A stretch of 11,547 bases of DNA from DATMNI01 sp035570275. Lineage in GTDB: Bacteria; Acidobacteriota; Terriglobia; Bryobacterales; Bryobacteraceae. A program made the translations under genes and the position numbers. The notes beneath the pieces are model-generated. The model worked only from the letters and a program-made list of their open reading frames with translations. It was not told where the DNA came from and ran no database searches. Position 1 is the stretch's first letter; each line of letters starts with the position of its first letter. Of this stretch, positions 1 through 6,471 are shown piece after piece. The stretch covers positions 1 to 11,547 of the forward strand of contig DATMNI010000101.1 in the NCBI GenBank assembly GCA_035570275.1, given 5' to 3'.

Positions 1-1408
1 GGTGCGTCTGGTACACGAACGCATTCTCAGCCCGGACCAAATCCAGCAGTTCCTTGGCATCGGCCACGTTGTAGACCGTGCCGTACTTAGCGTCCCGCTC
101 CTGGAATGGCTGCGAAGGCTGGCGGCTCATGTGCCAATACACGGGCTTGGGAAAGGCCAACGCCCAGTGGCCGCCGAAGTGAACGTTGGCCTCCTCGCCG
201 GGCATCAGCAGAAAGGCGGGACCCGATTGCGCGCGGCATGCCGCATAGAAAGCCTGCACTTCGGCCAGACGCGTCTGGCCGGTGTCGGCCGGGTGGCCAT
301 CGCCGTGAAAGTCAAAAATCATGGCGGCGTTCACGCCCATCGCTTCCAACACCGGTTTGAACGGCGGCGTCCATGCCATCCCGCGTTCCATCGCCTGCAC
401 GGTGTAGGCGTAATGCCAGTGCGGGGCGAAGGTCACGTAGCCAGCGAGCGCCGCGTAACGGTCGGCATGGGTGAGCCGCAGCACGTCGTCCACGGTGGCG
501 TGCGCGTCGCCCGCTCCCAACATCAGGAACAGGCTCATGCGTTGTGAAGTTCCGGGCGGGGCGTTCGACCAGGGATAGTAGGGCGTGGCATCGTCCGGCA
601 CCTGGCGGATGCCGAGCGAGACCGTCCCCTTCCACGACGAGTGCCAGAGGTAGGCCATGTTGGTGGTGAAATCGCGCGGGAAGAAGTATTGGTGAGGGGC
701 GGGGAAAACGGCCACGCTGCCGGCGCCCGCCCGCGACGCGATGCTGCGATAGCGGACGGCGGCCGGGTGCCGCTCGGGTCCATCGGAGAGCACGGTTTTC
801 CAGTCGCCGGCCGCGTCGTAATAAGACACCTGGGTTTCCATGTTGCCGCCCACGCGCCGGTCGGAATTGGCGGTCATGCGCAGCCCGGCGTCGTAGAAAT
901 AGGCCGTGTCCGGCTCGTTGGTGGACATGACGGCCACCTGTTCGATGAGGCGGCTGCCGGGGAAGATCACGTAGCGGATGCTGCCTTCGAAGATGCCCAT
1001 GCGTAAACCGTCGAAGGAGAGTTCCAGACGATCGCCGACGGTGCGGGCGCGCGCGGCATTGAGGCTGAAATCGCCGGCGAAAGAGCGGGTGCCCTCCGGA
1101 TGGCTCGGCGGCAGATCGAAGAACTGGTCCCACCCGCCGCGCCGTTTGCCGGTGGTGCACTGGTAGAACGGCCGGGCATGGTCGATGACCACGGCGCCGT
1201 TCACTTTGATGGCGGTGATCAGCGCGGCCTTGGGGTCGAGCGAGAACTCGGCGGTCCAGGCGCGGTTGGCTTCGTCGGTCCAGTTGGCGGTTGCCGAATC
1301 GGGTGTCGAGGTCAGGGTGACGGGACCGGGCCGGACGCCCGCGGTATCGAGAGGCACCGCGGCCCGGAGGCTGCAGGTGGCGATGGCGAAGAGGACTAAG
1401 GCGCGCAT
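1..1408 (-). CDS. Secreted PHP-like metal-dependent hydrolase, partial (3' end outside window)
   Basis: The frame reads from ATG at 1408 to the left edge without a stop, giving 469 residues, so the C-terminus is missing. A short hydrophobic N-terminus (MRALVLFAIATCSLRA) looks like a signal peptide, so export is expected. Residues about 20-310 are rich in Tyr, Trp, Gly and Asp and look like an all-beta domain of unknown role. From about 325 the protein changes character: a PHWHYAY segment (His330, His332), FDFHGDGHP (366-372) and LLMPGEEANVHFGGHW (400-415) hold His, Asp and Glu clusters like the metal sites of PHP-superfamily phosphoesterase-like hydrolases. The PHP call is an inference from these motifs and no substrate can be named. 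Other frames here give Arg/Pro-rich nonsense, whereas this one has normal composition. No strong Shine-Dalgarno precedes 1408. It is divergent from the fucosidase gene, with a repeat between them. Confidence 0.5.
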   Translation of the reverse strand, partial: MRALVLFAIATCSLRAAVPLDTAGVRPGPVTLTSTPDSATANWTDEANRAWTAEFSLDPKAALITAIKVNGAVVIDHARPFYQCTTGKRRGGWDQFFDLPPSHPEGTRSFAGDFSLNAARARTVGDRLELSFDGLRMGIFEGSIRYVIFPGSRLIEQVAVMSTNEPDTAYFYDAGLRMTANSDRRVGGNMETQVSYYDAAGDWKTVLSDGPERHPAAVRYRSIASRAGAGSVAVFPAPHQYFFPRDFTTNMAYLWHSSWKGTVSLGIRQVPDDATPYYPWSNAPPGTSQRMSLFLMLGAGDAHATVDDVLRLTHADRYAALAGYVTFAPHWHYAYTVQAMERGMAWTPPFKPVLEAMGVNAAMIFDFHGDGHPADTGQTRLAEVQAFYAACRAQSGPAFLLMPGEEANVHFGGHWALAFPKPVYWHMSRQPSQPFQERDAKYGTVYNVADAKELLDLVRAENAFVYQTH

Positions 1409-1465
1409 GCTTTGCCGATGATATGCCTTTTATGGGGCGGATTGTTAGGGGCACCCTCTGGGTCC

Positions 1466-1590
1466 GGCGGATTGCGAATCCGCCTGCGCGATGCGGCAGC
1501 GAGCCGGACGGCTTGGGCTCCCGCCAGCAAGGGGCGCGTCAGAGTGCGGGCAGGCGGATTGCCAATCCGCCGCAGGTTGGCAACCTGCCC
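1466..1590 (+). repeat. Palindromic intergenic repeat, long copy (copy 1)
   Basis: This is a composite of three near-perfect palindromes. The first is GGCGGATTGCGAATCCGCC at 1466-1484. A linker at 1485-1552 separates it from GGCGGATTGCCAATCCGCC at 1553-1571, which abuts GCAGGTTGGCAACCTGC at 1572-1588. Each module can form an 8-bp stem. The 21-nt linker segment 1486-1506 recurs exactly, in reverse complement, at 11375-11395, so this is a dispersed family and not a local hairpin. It lies between divergent genes, so it is unlikely to act as a terminator for either. Confidence 0.85.
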
Positions 1591-1652
1591 CACATATATG
1601 CATCACCGGCCCTCTGTCCCCCCGCGATATGATGCACTAGGTTGACTTTCCG

Positions 1653-3377
1653 ATGACTCGCACCGCGGCATGGCTGCTGACGCTTCTGACGGGCGCGCTT
1701 CCGGCGCTTGCCCAACCCGATCCGCGGCCCAGCGCCGCCACCATTCAGCAATGGCAGGATCGCAAGTTCGGCATGTTCATCCACTGGGGCCTCTATGCAA
1801 TTCCGGCGGGCGTGTGGAACGGCGAGCGCATCACGAAGGGATACAGCGAGCAGATCCAAAGCCACGCGCCCATCCCAAACGCGGAATACGAGAAGCTGGC
1901 GGCCCAGTTCAACCCTGACCGGTGGGACCCGGAGGCGGTGGTCAAACTGGCCAAACAGGCCGGCATGAAGTTCATCGTGATCACCGCCAAGCATCACGAC
2001 GGATTCAACATGTTCGCCACCAAACAGACGACCTACAACGTGGTGGATGCCACGCCCTATGGCAAGGACGTGGTCAAGCAGTTGTCCGACGCCTGCGCGC
2101 GCAACGGACTCAAGTTCGGCGTCTACTATTCGACCATTGACTGGCACTATCCGGACGCCACTACGTGGACCGACGACAACAACAACGACATCCCCGAAAA
2201 GCACGCCGACTTCAACGTGCGCCAGTTGCGTGAGCTGATGACCAACTACGGGCCGCTTTCCGAAATCTGGTTCGACATGGGCAACCCGACGCCGGCGCAG
2301 AGCCGGCGCTTCGCCGGAACGGTGCATTCCCTCCAGCCCGAGTGCATGGTGAGCGGGCGCGTCTTCCACCACCAGGGCGATTTCGCCGTAATGGGCGACA
2401 ACCGGATCCCGCAGATCATACTGGACGAGCCTTGGCAGACGCCGGCATCGATCTACGGAGATACCTGGGGCTACCGCTCCTGGCAGGAACGCAAGGACCT
2501 GCCGGGCAAGATCAACGAGCACATCCTGAAACTGGCTGAGGTGGTGGCTCGCGGCGGCAACTACCTGTTGAACATCGGCCCGCGCGGCGACGGGTCCATC
2601 GTGGAATTCGAAGCCGAGGTGCTGCGGGGCGTGGGCGCGTGGCTGGACAAGAACGGCGAGGCCATCTACGGCGCCAGGCCGCAGCCGTTCCGCCAACTGG
2701 AGTTCGGCTACGCCACGGTAAAGGGAAGCCGGCTGTATCTGCTGGTGAGGACTTGGCCGGCCGACGGATGGCTTCGTCTGCCAGGTCTGAAGAATAGGAT
2801 TCGCAGCGCCTGGATGCTGGCCGACCGGCGGCGGACGCCGTTGCACACTGAGGGGCACACGGAGGTGCACACGGGGCAGCGCGGGGAAACGGCAGGCGGC
2901 GCGCCCGCGATTCGAGTGGCGCAGCACGTCGAGACCGCGCCCGTGACCGTGGTGGTAGCCGATCTGGACGGCGCACCGGATGTTACGCCGCCGGTAATTC
3001 GTCCCGATGCCTCGGGCGCCATCACGCTCACGGCCGCCCAAGCCGACACCTGGTACAACTACAACGGTGGCGGATATTACGATCCTCCAACGGTCTACAA
3101 ACGCGCGTGGCATTTTGCAATCGCCCGAAAGGGCCAGTACCGGGCGGAAATCTTCTATAACCAGGTGGAACCCGGAGCTAACATCGAATTGGTGGTGGAC
3201 CGGAGAACGATCGTCGGCCAGATCGATCGTTCGAAGGGGTCCGGATCTGTACTCATTGGCACTGTGGACCTGACACCGAAAGACGCCATCGTTCTCCGCA
3301 TTTCGCCAAGTCCTTATTACAGAGGCGTTGCGTTGGGTTTGGATATGGACCACATCACGCTGACGCCGGTGGAATGA
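1653..3377 (+). CDS. Secreted alpha-L-fucosidase (GH29) with C-terminal beta-sandwich
   Basis: A GH29 retaining glycosidase that removes alpha-L-fucose from glycans. The 574-residue product starts with a signal peptide, probably cut after ALA20, so it acts in the periplasm or outside the cell. The catalytic barrel covers about residues 25-340. Visible motifs are FGMFIHWGLY (39-48), the active-site HHDGF (114-118) and EIWFDMG (204-210), whose Asp208 aligns with the GH29 nucleophile. The acid/base residue is not conserved across the family and cannot be named from motifs. A GH29 C-terminal beta domain follows (about 345-440). An extra domain with a WYNY...GYY aromatic patch (about 445-574) resembles carbohydrate-binding or F5/8-type sandwiches. 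Residues 398-409 are a short duplicated HTE/HTG tract. There is no strong Shine-Dalgarno before the ATG. A repeat copy begins 3 nt after the stop, and no partner gene follows on the same transcript with confidence. Confidence 0.93.
   Translation: MTRTAAWLLTLLTGALPALAQPDPRPSAATIQQWQDRKFGMFIHWGLYAIPAGVWNGERITKGYSEQIQSHAPIPNAEYEKLAAQFNPDRWDPEAVVKLAKQAGMKFIVITAKHHDGFNMFATKQTTYNVVDATPYGKDVVKQLSDACARNGLKFGVYYSTIDWHYPDATTWTDDNNNDIPEKHADFNVRQLRELMTNYGPLSEIWFDMGNPTPAQSRRFAGTVHSLQPECMVSGRVFHHQGDFAVMGDNRIPQIILDEPWQTPASIYGDTWGYRSWQERKDLPGKINEHILKLAEVVARGGNYLLNIGPRGDGSIVEFEAEVLRGVGAWLDKNGEAIYGARPQPFRQLEFGYATVKGSRLYLLVRTWPADGWLRLPGLKNRIRSAWMLADRRRTPLHTEGHTEVHTGQRGETAGGAPAIRVAQHVETAPVTVVVADLDGAPDVTPPVIRPDASGAITLTAAQADTWYNYNGGGYYDPPTVYKRAWHFAIARKGQYRAEIFYNQVEPGANIELVVDRRTIVGQIDRSKGSGSVLIGTVDLTPKDAIVLRISPSPYYRGVALGLDMDHITLTPVE
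2844..2879 (+). repeat. 12-bp tandem repeat, three imperfect copies, inside the fucosidase gene
   Basis: Units at 2844-2855, 2856-2867 and 2868-2879 each begin CACAC and continue with a G-rich half. In frame they encode four-residue units HTEG, HTEV and HTGQ between the GH29 C-terminal beta strands. This looks like in-frame slippage expansion in a surface loop. Confidence 0.75.
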
Positions 3378-3379
3378 AA

Positions 3380-3423
3380 GGGGCAGCGGATTAACAATCC
3401 GCAGCAGGTTAGCAACCTGCCCC
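3380..3423 (+). repeat. Palindromic intergenic repeat, short copy (copy 2)
   Basis: Two adjacent palindromes, GCGGATTAACAATCCGC at 3386-3402 and GCAGGTTAGCAACCTGC at 3404-3420, are framed by GGGGCAG at 3380 and CTGCCCC ending at 3423. The whole block is therefore also an inverted repeat. It corresponds to the second half of copy 1 without the first module or linker. It begins 3 nt after the fucosidase stop and could fold at the 3' end of that mRNA. No U-tract follows, so a rho-independent terminator is not supported. Confidence 0.8.
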
Positions 3424-3436
3424 ACATTGCCCCCAC

Positions 3437-4744
3437 ATGGCGCCCATAGAAAATTTAGATTGGACTCGCTTACATCCCAACTCTAGACTGAAAGAGAGTC
3501 CAAAAGGGGTGAACGTGCCTGTGTCGGAAGCAAAGAGTCAGGTTGAGCTGCTGCACCAGATCAGCAACATCGTTAGTTCCGATCTCAGCCTGGAGAAAGT
3601 GCTCCAGGAATTGATTGGTCTGGCGGTCGATGTGACCGGCTGCGACGCTTGTCTGGTCTACCTTGTGGATCGCGGCTCCAAAGAGATCGTCTTGCGCGGC
3701 TCGCAACTGCCGCACGCATCGGAAATCGGCAACATCCGGATGAAAATGGGTGAAGGTATTACGGGCTGGGTGGCCAAGAACAAGTCGGTAGTGGCGCTGG
3801 CATCGAATGCCTCGTCCGACGCCAGGTTCAAAACCTTCCAAACGCTGCAGGAAGACACTTACGACGCGTTTCTTTCGGTGCCGCTGGTCGCCAACGGCGA
3901 ACTGATCGGCGTCATCAACATCCACCACAAGGCCCAGCACAAGCACACCGCCGACGAAATCGCGCTGGTCGGCTTCATCGGCGAGCAGATGGGCGGCGCG
4001 CTGGCCAAATTCAACCTGGCCGAACGTTCGGAAAGGGCTGCCCGGCGCATGGAAGCGCTGGCTGGCCTGGCGGAGAAGATTTCGGAAAAGAATTACCTGG
4101 ACCGCATCCTGCAGACCATCGCGGAGATGCTGGCCGATAAACTGGATTCGCCGGTGTGCTCCATCATGCTGGTGGATGCGGACCGCCAGGAACTGGTGAT
4201 CACGGCTGCGCGCTGCTCCTCCGAGGACTACCTGCACCGCATGCCGCTGAAGATCGAAGATTCGCTGATTGGCCGCGTAGTGCGCGAAGGCGCGCCCATC
4301 ATGATTCCGAACGTTCTGGAGGAGAAGCAGTACCGGTATCCGGAATTGGCGCGCAAGACCAATCTGGCCTCGCTGTTGTCGGTCCCGATGATCACGCGCG
4401 AGCAGGTGATCGGCACCATCAACATCTACACGCGGGAAGTGCGGCATTTTGCCGACGACGAAATCGGTTTCGTGAAAGTGGTGGCCGGGCAGGCTGCTAT
4501 CGCCATCGAGAATGCGCGCCTGATGTCGGAGACTCTGGAAGCCAAGAGGGCGCTCGAAACTCGCAAGGTGGTGGAGCGCGCCAAAGGAATCATGCAAGTC
4601 AAGTTCGGGCTTACGGAGGAAGAGGCTTACCTGAAATTGCGCAACGAAAGCCGCCGGCTGCGGCGGCCGATGCGCGATCTGGCCGAGGCCGTCATTCTTT
4701 CCGACGATCTGGAAAAGCAGAAGAGCTCAAAAGCTACCGCGTAG
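3437..4744 (+). CDS. GAF-GAF-ANTAR regulatory protein
   Basis: A cytoplasmic signalling protein of 435 residues from the longest frame, or 409 if it starts at the GTG at 3515. Two GAF sensor domains lie at about 40-192 and 215-360. Each ends with the typical LSVPL/LSVPM, then IGVINI/IGTINIY, then a helix (GEQMGGALA; GQAAIAIENARL). A C-terminal ANTAR domain at about 372-425 shows the expected pattern: VVERAKGIMQ, FGLTEEEAYLKLR, then DLAEAVI. ANTAR domains bind twin-hairpin RNA and prevent transcription termination. Here GAF ligand binding or dimerisation, instead of a phosphorylated receiver, would control that activity. There is no receiver or kinase domain, so the input signal is unknown. 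It lies 59 nt after the fucosidase gene with a repeat between, so co-transcription is uncertain. The domain architecture is clear; the ligand and RNA targets cannot be read from the sequence. Confidence 0.92.
   Translation: MAPIENLDWTRLHPNSRLKESPKGVNVPVSEAKSQVELLHQISNIVSSDLSLEKVLQELIGLAVDVTGCDACLVYLVDRGSKEIVLRGSQLPHASEIGNIRMKMGEGITGWVAKNKSVVALASNASSDARFKTFQTLQEDTYDAFLSVPLVANGELIGVINIHHKAQHKHTADEIALVGFIGEQMGGALAKFNLAERSERAARRMEALAGLAEKISEKNYLDRILQTIAEMLADKLDSPVCSIMLVDADRQELVITAARCSSEDYLHRMPLKIEDSLIGRVVREGAPIMIPNVLEEKQYRYPELARKTNLASLLSVPMITREQVIGTINIYTREVRHFADDEIGFVKVVAGQAAIAIENARLMSETLEAKRALETRKVVERAKGIMQVKFGLTEEEAYLKLRNESRRLRRPMRDLAEAVILSDDLEKQKSSKATA
3502..3509 (+). promoter_or_regulatory. 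Ribosome binding site favouring a GTG start for the GAF-GAF-ANTAR gene
   Basis: AAAAGGGG lies 5 nt before GTG at 3515; other in-frame GTGs are at 3509 and 3521. The upstream ATG at 3437 has no Shine-Dalgarno and lies just after the repeat. Sequence similar to GAF proteins begins only at about codon 33, so 3515 is the better start, removing 26 residues. Confidence 0.5.
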
Positions 4745-4840
4745 GCGCACCTCTTCGTCTTCGGCACAAGAGAGGCGGACGTGCAGACAGCCATACCGGG
4801 GAAAGCAAAGTACACTCACGGCAGTGCGTGCGGATCGTGC

Positions 4841-4854
4841 CCCGCAAGAGCGGG
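4841..4854 (-). terminator. Hairpin after the aldo/keto reductase stop
   Basis: CCCGC and GCGGG pair around an AAGA loop, directly adjoining the reductase stop codon (4855-4857) in the 110-bp gap between convergent genes. There is no U-tract on either strand, so it may only be a stabilising 3' hairpin. Confidence 0.3.
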
Positions 4855-5847
4855 TCAGCGGTCGATCGCTTTCATATTCGCCGCGGCATATCGATCGCCC
4901 ACAATCTGATTCCGAGGAACCGCGGCTTCCAGTTCCGCCACCTCGTCCGGAGTCAACCGGATCGCCGCCGCGGCCGCATTCTCGTCCAGATACTTCCTTC
5001 GCTTGGTCCCGGGAATCGGCACCAGATCGGCGCCTTTCGCCAAAACCCATGCCAGCGCCAGTTGGCCGGCCGTTACGCCTCTGCGCTCCGCGATGGCCCG
5101 CACACGTTCCACCAGCATCAGGTTCTTGTCAAAGGCCGCGCCCGTAAATCGCGGATACCGCTGTGCCCGCGCATCGGTACTGCTCAAATCGCCAGGCTTC
5201 GCGATGGTACCGGTCAGGAACCCGCGCCCCAGCGGACTGTACGGCACAAATCCGATCCCGAGTTCGCGAACGGCCGGCAGGATCTCTTCCTCCACATGCC
5301 GTTCCCACAACGAGTACTCCGTCTGCAGGGCCGTGATCGGATGCACCTTGTGGGCCCGCCGGATGGTCGCCGGCGCCGCCTCCGACAGGCCCAGATACGC
5401 AACCTTGCCTGCCTTCACCAGCGCCGCCATCGCGCCCACGGTTTCCTCGATTGGCGTCTCAGGGTCTACCCTGTGCTGGTAGTACAGATCGATATGGTCC
5501 ACACCCAGGCGCTTCAGGGAAGCGTCGCATGCCGCCCGCACATACTCCGGCCTACCGCTGACCGCCCAGTAGCGCGGGTCGTCCTTCTTCCGCACGCTGG
5601 CAAACTTGGTGGCGATGAAGACCTCATCCCGCCGTCCGCGGATCGTCTTCCCAATCAGTTCCTCGTTATCGCCAATCCCATACGCGTCCGCCGTATCCAG
5701 CAGGTTGATTCCCAGGTCCAGCGCTCGCAGTATGGTCGCGGCCGACTCTACATCGTTGCGCTCGCCATAGAACTCACTCATGCCCATGCAACCGAGTCCC
5801 ATGCGGGAGACGATCGCACCCTGTGAACCGAGTTTGACCTTGTCCAT
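4855..5847 (-). CDS. Aldo/keto reductase
   Basis: An NADPH-dependent (beta/alpha)8-barrel oxidoreductase of 330 residues, the usual size for the YakC/AKR13-like group that reduces aldehydes and ketones in the cytoplasm. The start MDKVKLGSQG at 5847 is typical; an ATG two codons upstream at 5853 is the alternative. The catalytic tetrad is visible: Asp51 and Tyr56 in LLDTADAYG, Lys81 in FIATKF and His125 in DLYYQHRVD. The cofactor site is recognisable as VPIPGTKRRKYLDEN (276-290). The open frame continues upstream to 6192, but that part is antisense to the PilZ gene and is Arg/Pro/His-rich nonsense. There is no Shine-Dalgarno before either ATG; a leaderless or weakly translated message is possible. 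Three 17-bp repeats end a few bases before the start and probably carry the control signal. The physiological substrate is unknown. Confidence 0.93.
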   Translation of the reverse strand: MDKVKLGSQGAIVSRMGLGCMGMSEFYGERNDVESAATILRALDLGINLLDTADAYGIGDNEELIGKTIRGRRDEVFIATKFASVRKKDDPRYWAVSGRPEYVRAACDASLKRLGVDHIDLYYQHRVDPETPIEETVGAMAALVKAGKVAYLGLSEAAPATIRRAHKVHPITALQTEYSLWERHVEEEILPAVRELGIGFVPYSPLGRGFLTGTIAKPGDLSSTDARAQRYPRFTGAAFDKNLMLVERVRAIAERRGVTAGQLALAWVLAKGADLVPIPGTKRRKYLDENAAAAAIRLTPDEVAELEAAVPRNQIVGDRYAAANMKAIDR

Positions 5848-5854
5848 ACTCATG

Positions 5855-5905
5855 CAAGTATGCTCGTACAAATTGCATGCTCGTACAAGCGGCGTGCTGG
5901 TACAA
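5855..5905 (-). promoter_or_regulatory. Three tandem 17-bp operator-like repeats upstream of the aldo/keto reductase
   Basis: On the minus strand the units TTGTACCAGCACGCCGC (5905-5889), TTGTACGAGCATGCAAT (5888-5872) and TTGTACGAGCATACTTG (5871-5855) follow each other without a gap. The first 9-12 positions are conserved (TTGTACgAGCA) and the rest varies, as expected for a bound core and not for simple slippage. The array ends 2 nt before ATG 5853 and 8 nt before ATG 5847. A regulator bound here would cover the promoter or the translation start. Confidence 0.55.
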
Positions 5906-5939
5906 GATGGACGGCTGCAAGGGGGTGACTGCCCCCTCT

Positions 5940-6329
5940 TTACGCGGTGGCGGCCAGGGATTGCGCGACGACGCCGGTGGTTTCGAAGCGGCAGCACGTC
6001 ATACGGACGGCGGCCTGGTTGCCGTTGGCGCGGACAACGAAGCCGGTGCAGTGGAGGTGGACGGGCCGGAGCCCTTCCTGCATGGCTGGCCAATCGACGA
6101 TCATTTCGATGTGGGCGCCCACCGGTAGAGTGCGGCGGCAGCGAAACCGGACGCCTGTGGAACTGAAATCGCCGGTGGTTCCCGAACCCCACCGTGTGGC
6201 CGCGCCCCGCTGGGAAACACGGAAATGAATCGGCATGTGGACGCCGTAGCGTTGGGTGAAGCGGCGGTTCTTGCTGGGTGGAGGCATGGTTTTTTCCCGA
6301 ATGTCCGTATGGTGCAATTCCGCGGCCAA
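5940..6329 (-). CDS. PilZ domain protein, probable c-di-GMP receptor
   Basis: A 129-residue soluble protein consisting almost wholly of one PilZ domain. Both c-di-GMP-binding signatures are present: the N-terminal Arg motif RRFTQRY (22-28, R23xxxR27) and DFSSTG (54-59, DxSxxG). Beta-barrel strands follow (RFRCRRTLPVG; VHLHCTGFVVRANG). Single-domain PilZ proteins act as c-di-GMP adaptors for motility, exopolysaccharide or transcription; no partner lies nearby. The TTG at 6329 is chosen as start because a perfect AAGGAG (6342-6337) lies 7 nt upstream. The ATG at 6287 would give a 115-residue product that still contains the whole domain. The gene is divergent from cysS, and 92 nt separate its stop from the aldo/keto reductase start. 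Confidence 0.85.
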   Translation of the reverse strand: MAAELHHTDIREKTMPPPSKNRRFTQRYGVHMPIHFRVSQRGAATRWGSGTTGDFSSTGVRFRCRRTLPVGAHIEMIVDWPAMQEGLRPVHLHCTGFVVRANGNQAAVRMTCCRFETTGVVAQSLAATA

Positions 6330-6336
6330 GCGTTAA

Positions 6337-6342
6337 CTCCTT
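6337..6342 (-). promoter_or_regulatory. Strong Shine-Dalgarno deciding a TTG start for the PilZ gene
   Basis: Minus-strand AAGGAG, then a 7-nt spacer (TTAACGC), then TTG at 6329-6327. It is the best ribosome binding site seen in the window and supports the TTG over the ATG at 6287. Confidence 0.6.
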
Positions 6343-6364
6343 GTAAGGATGGGGTAAGGATGGG
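6343..6364. repeat. Tandem 11-bp direct repeat in the PilZ-cysS divergent promoter region
   Basis: GTAAGGATGGG occurs twice with no gap (6343-6353 and 6354-6364), ending next to the PilZ Shine-Dalgarno. One helical turn of spacing would put both copies on the same DNA face. Confidence 0.6.
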
Positions 6365-6471
6365 GATGTCCTGGAGGATTACCTGGACGATCGCGTACTT
6401 TTTACGGTGTAGGAAGTATCGGTGGTAGAGACTTTGCGGTGTCTGGTACGATGAGAATTCCCTTCCCAATT

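Noticed and set aside
312..1454. 380-codon minus-strand open frame over the first gene
   Set aside because: It is Arg/Pro/His-rich with no motifs; it is a shifted shadow of the PHP-like gene, whose own frame has a signal peptide and normal composition.
1466..1590. CRISPR array or rho-independent terminator
   Set aside because: Palindromes are not regularly spaced with unique spacers, there are no cas genes, and no U-tract follows.
1539..3425. 628-codon minus-strand frame antisense to the fucosidase
   Set aside because: Composition is typical of an antisense shadow in GC-rich DNA; the plus strand carries unmistakable GH29 motifs.
4156..5826. 556-codon plus-strand frame across the ANTAR and reductase genes
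   Set aside because: It is a frame-shifted reading of the first and antisense of the second; no protein features.
5848..6192. N-terminal extension of the aldo/keto reductase
   Set aside because: The added 115 residues are the PilZ gene read in another minus frame; reductase similarity begins at 5847.
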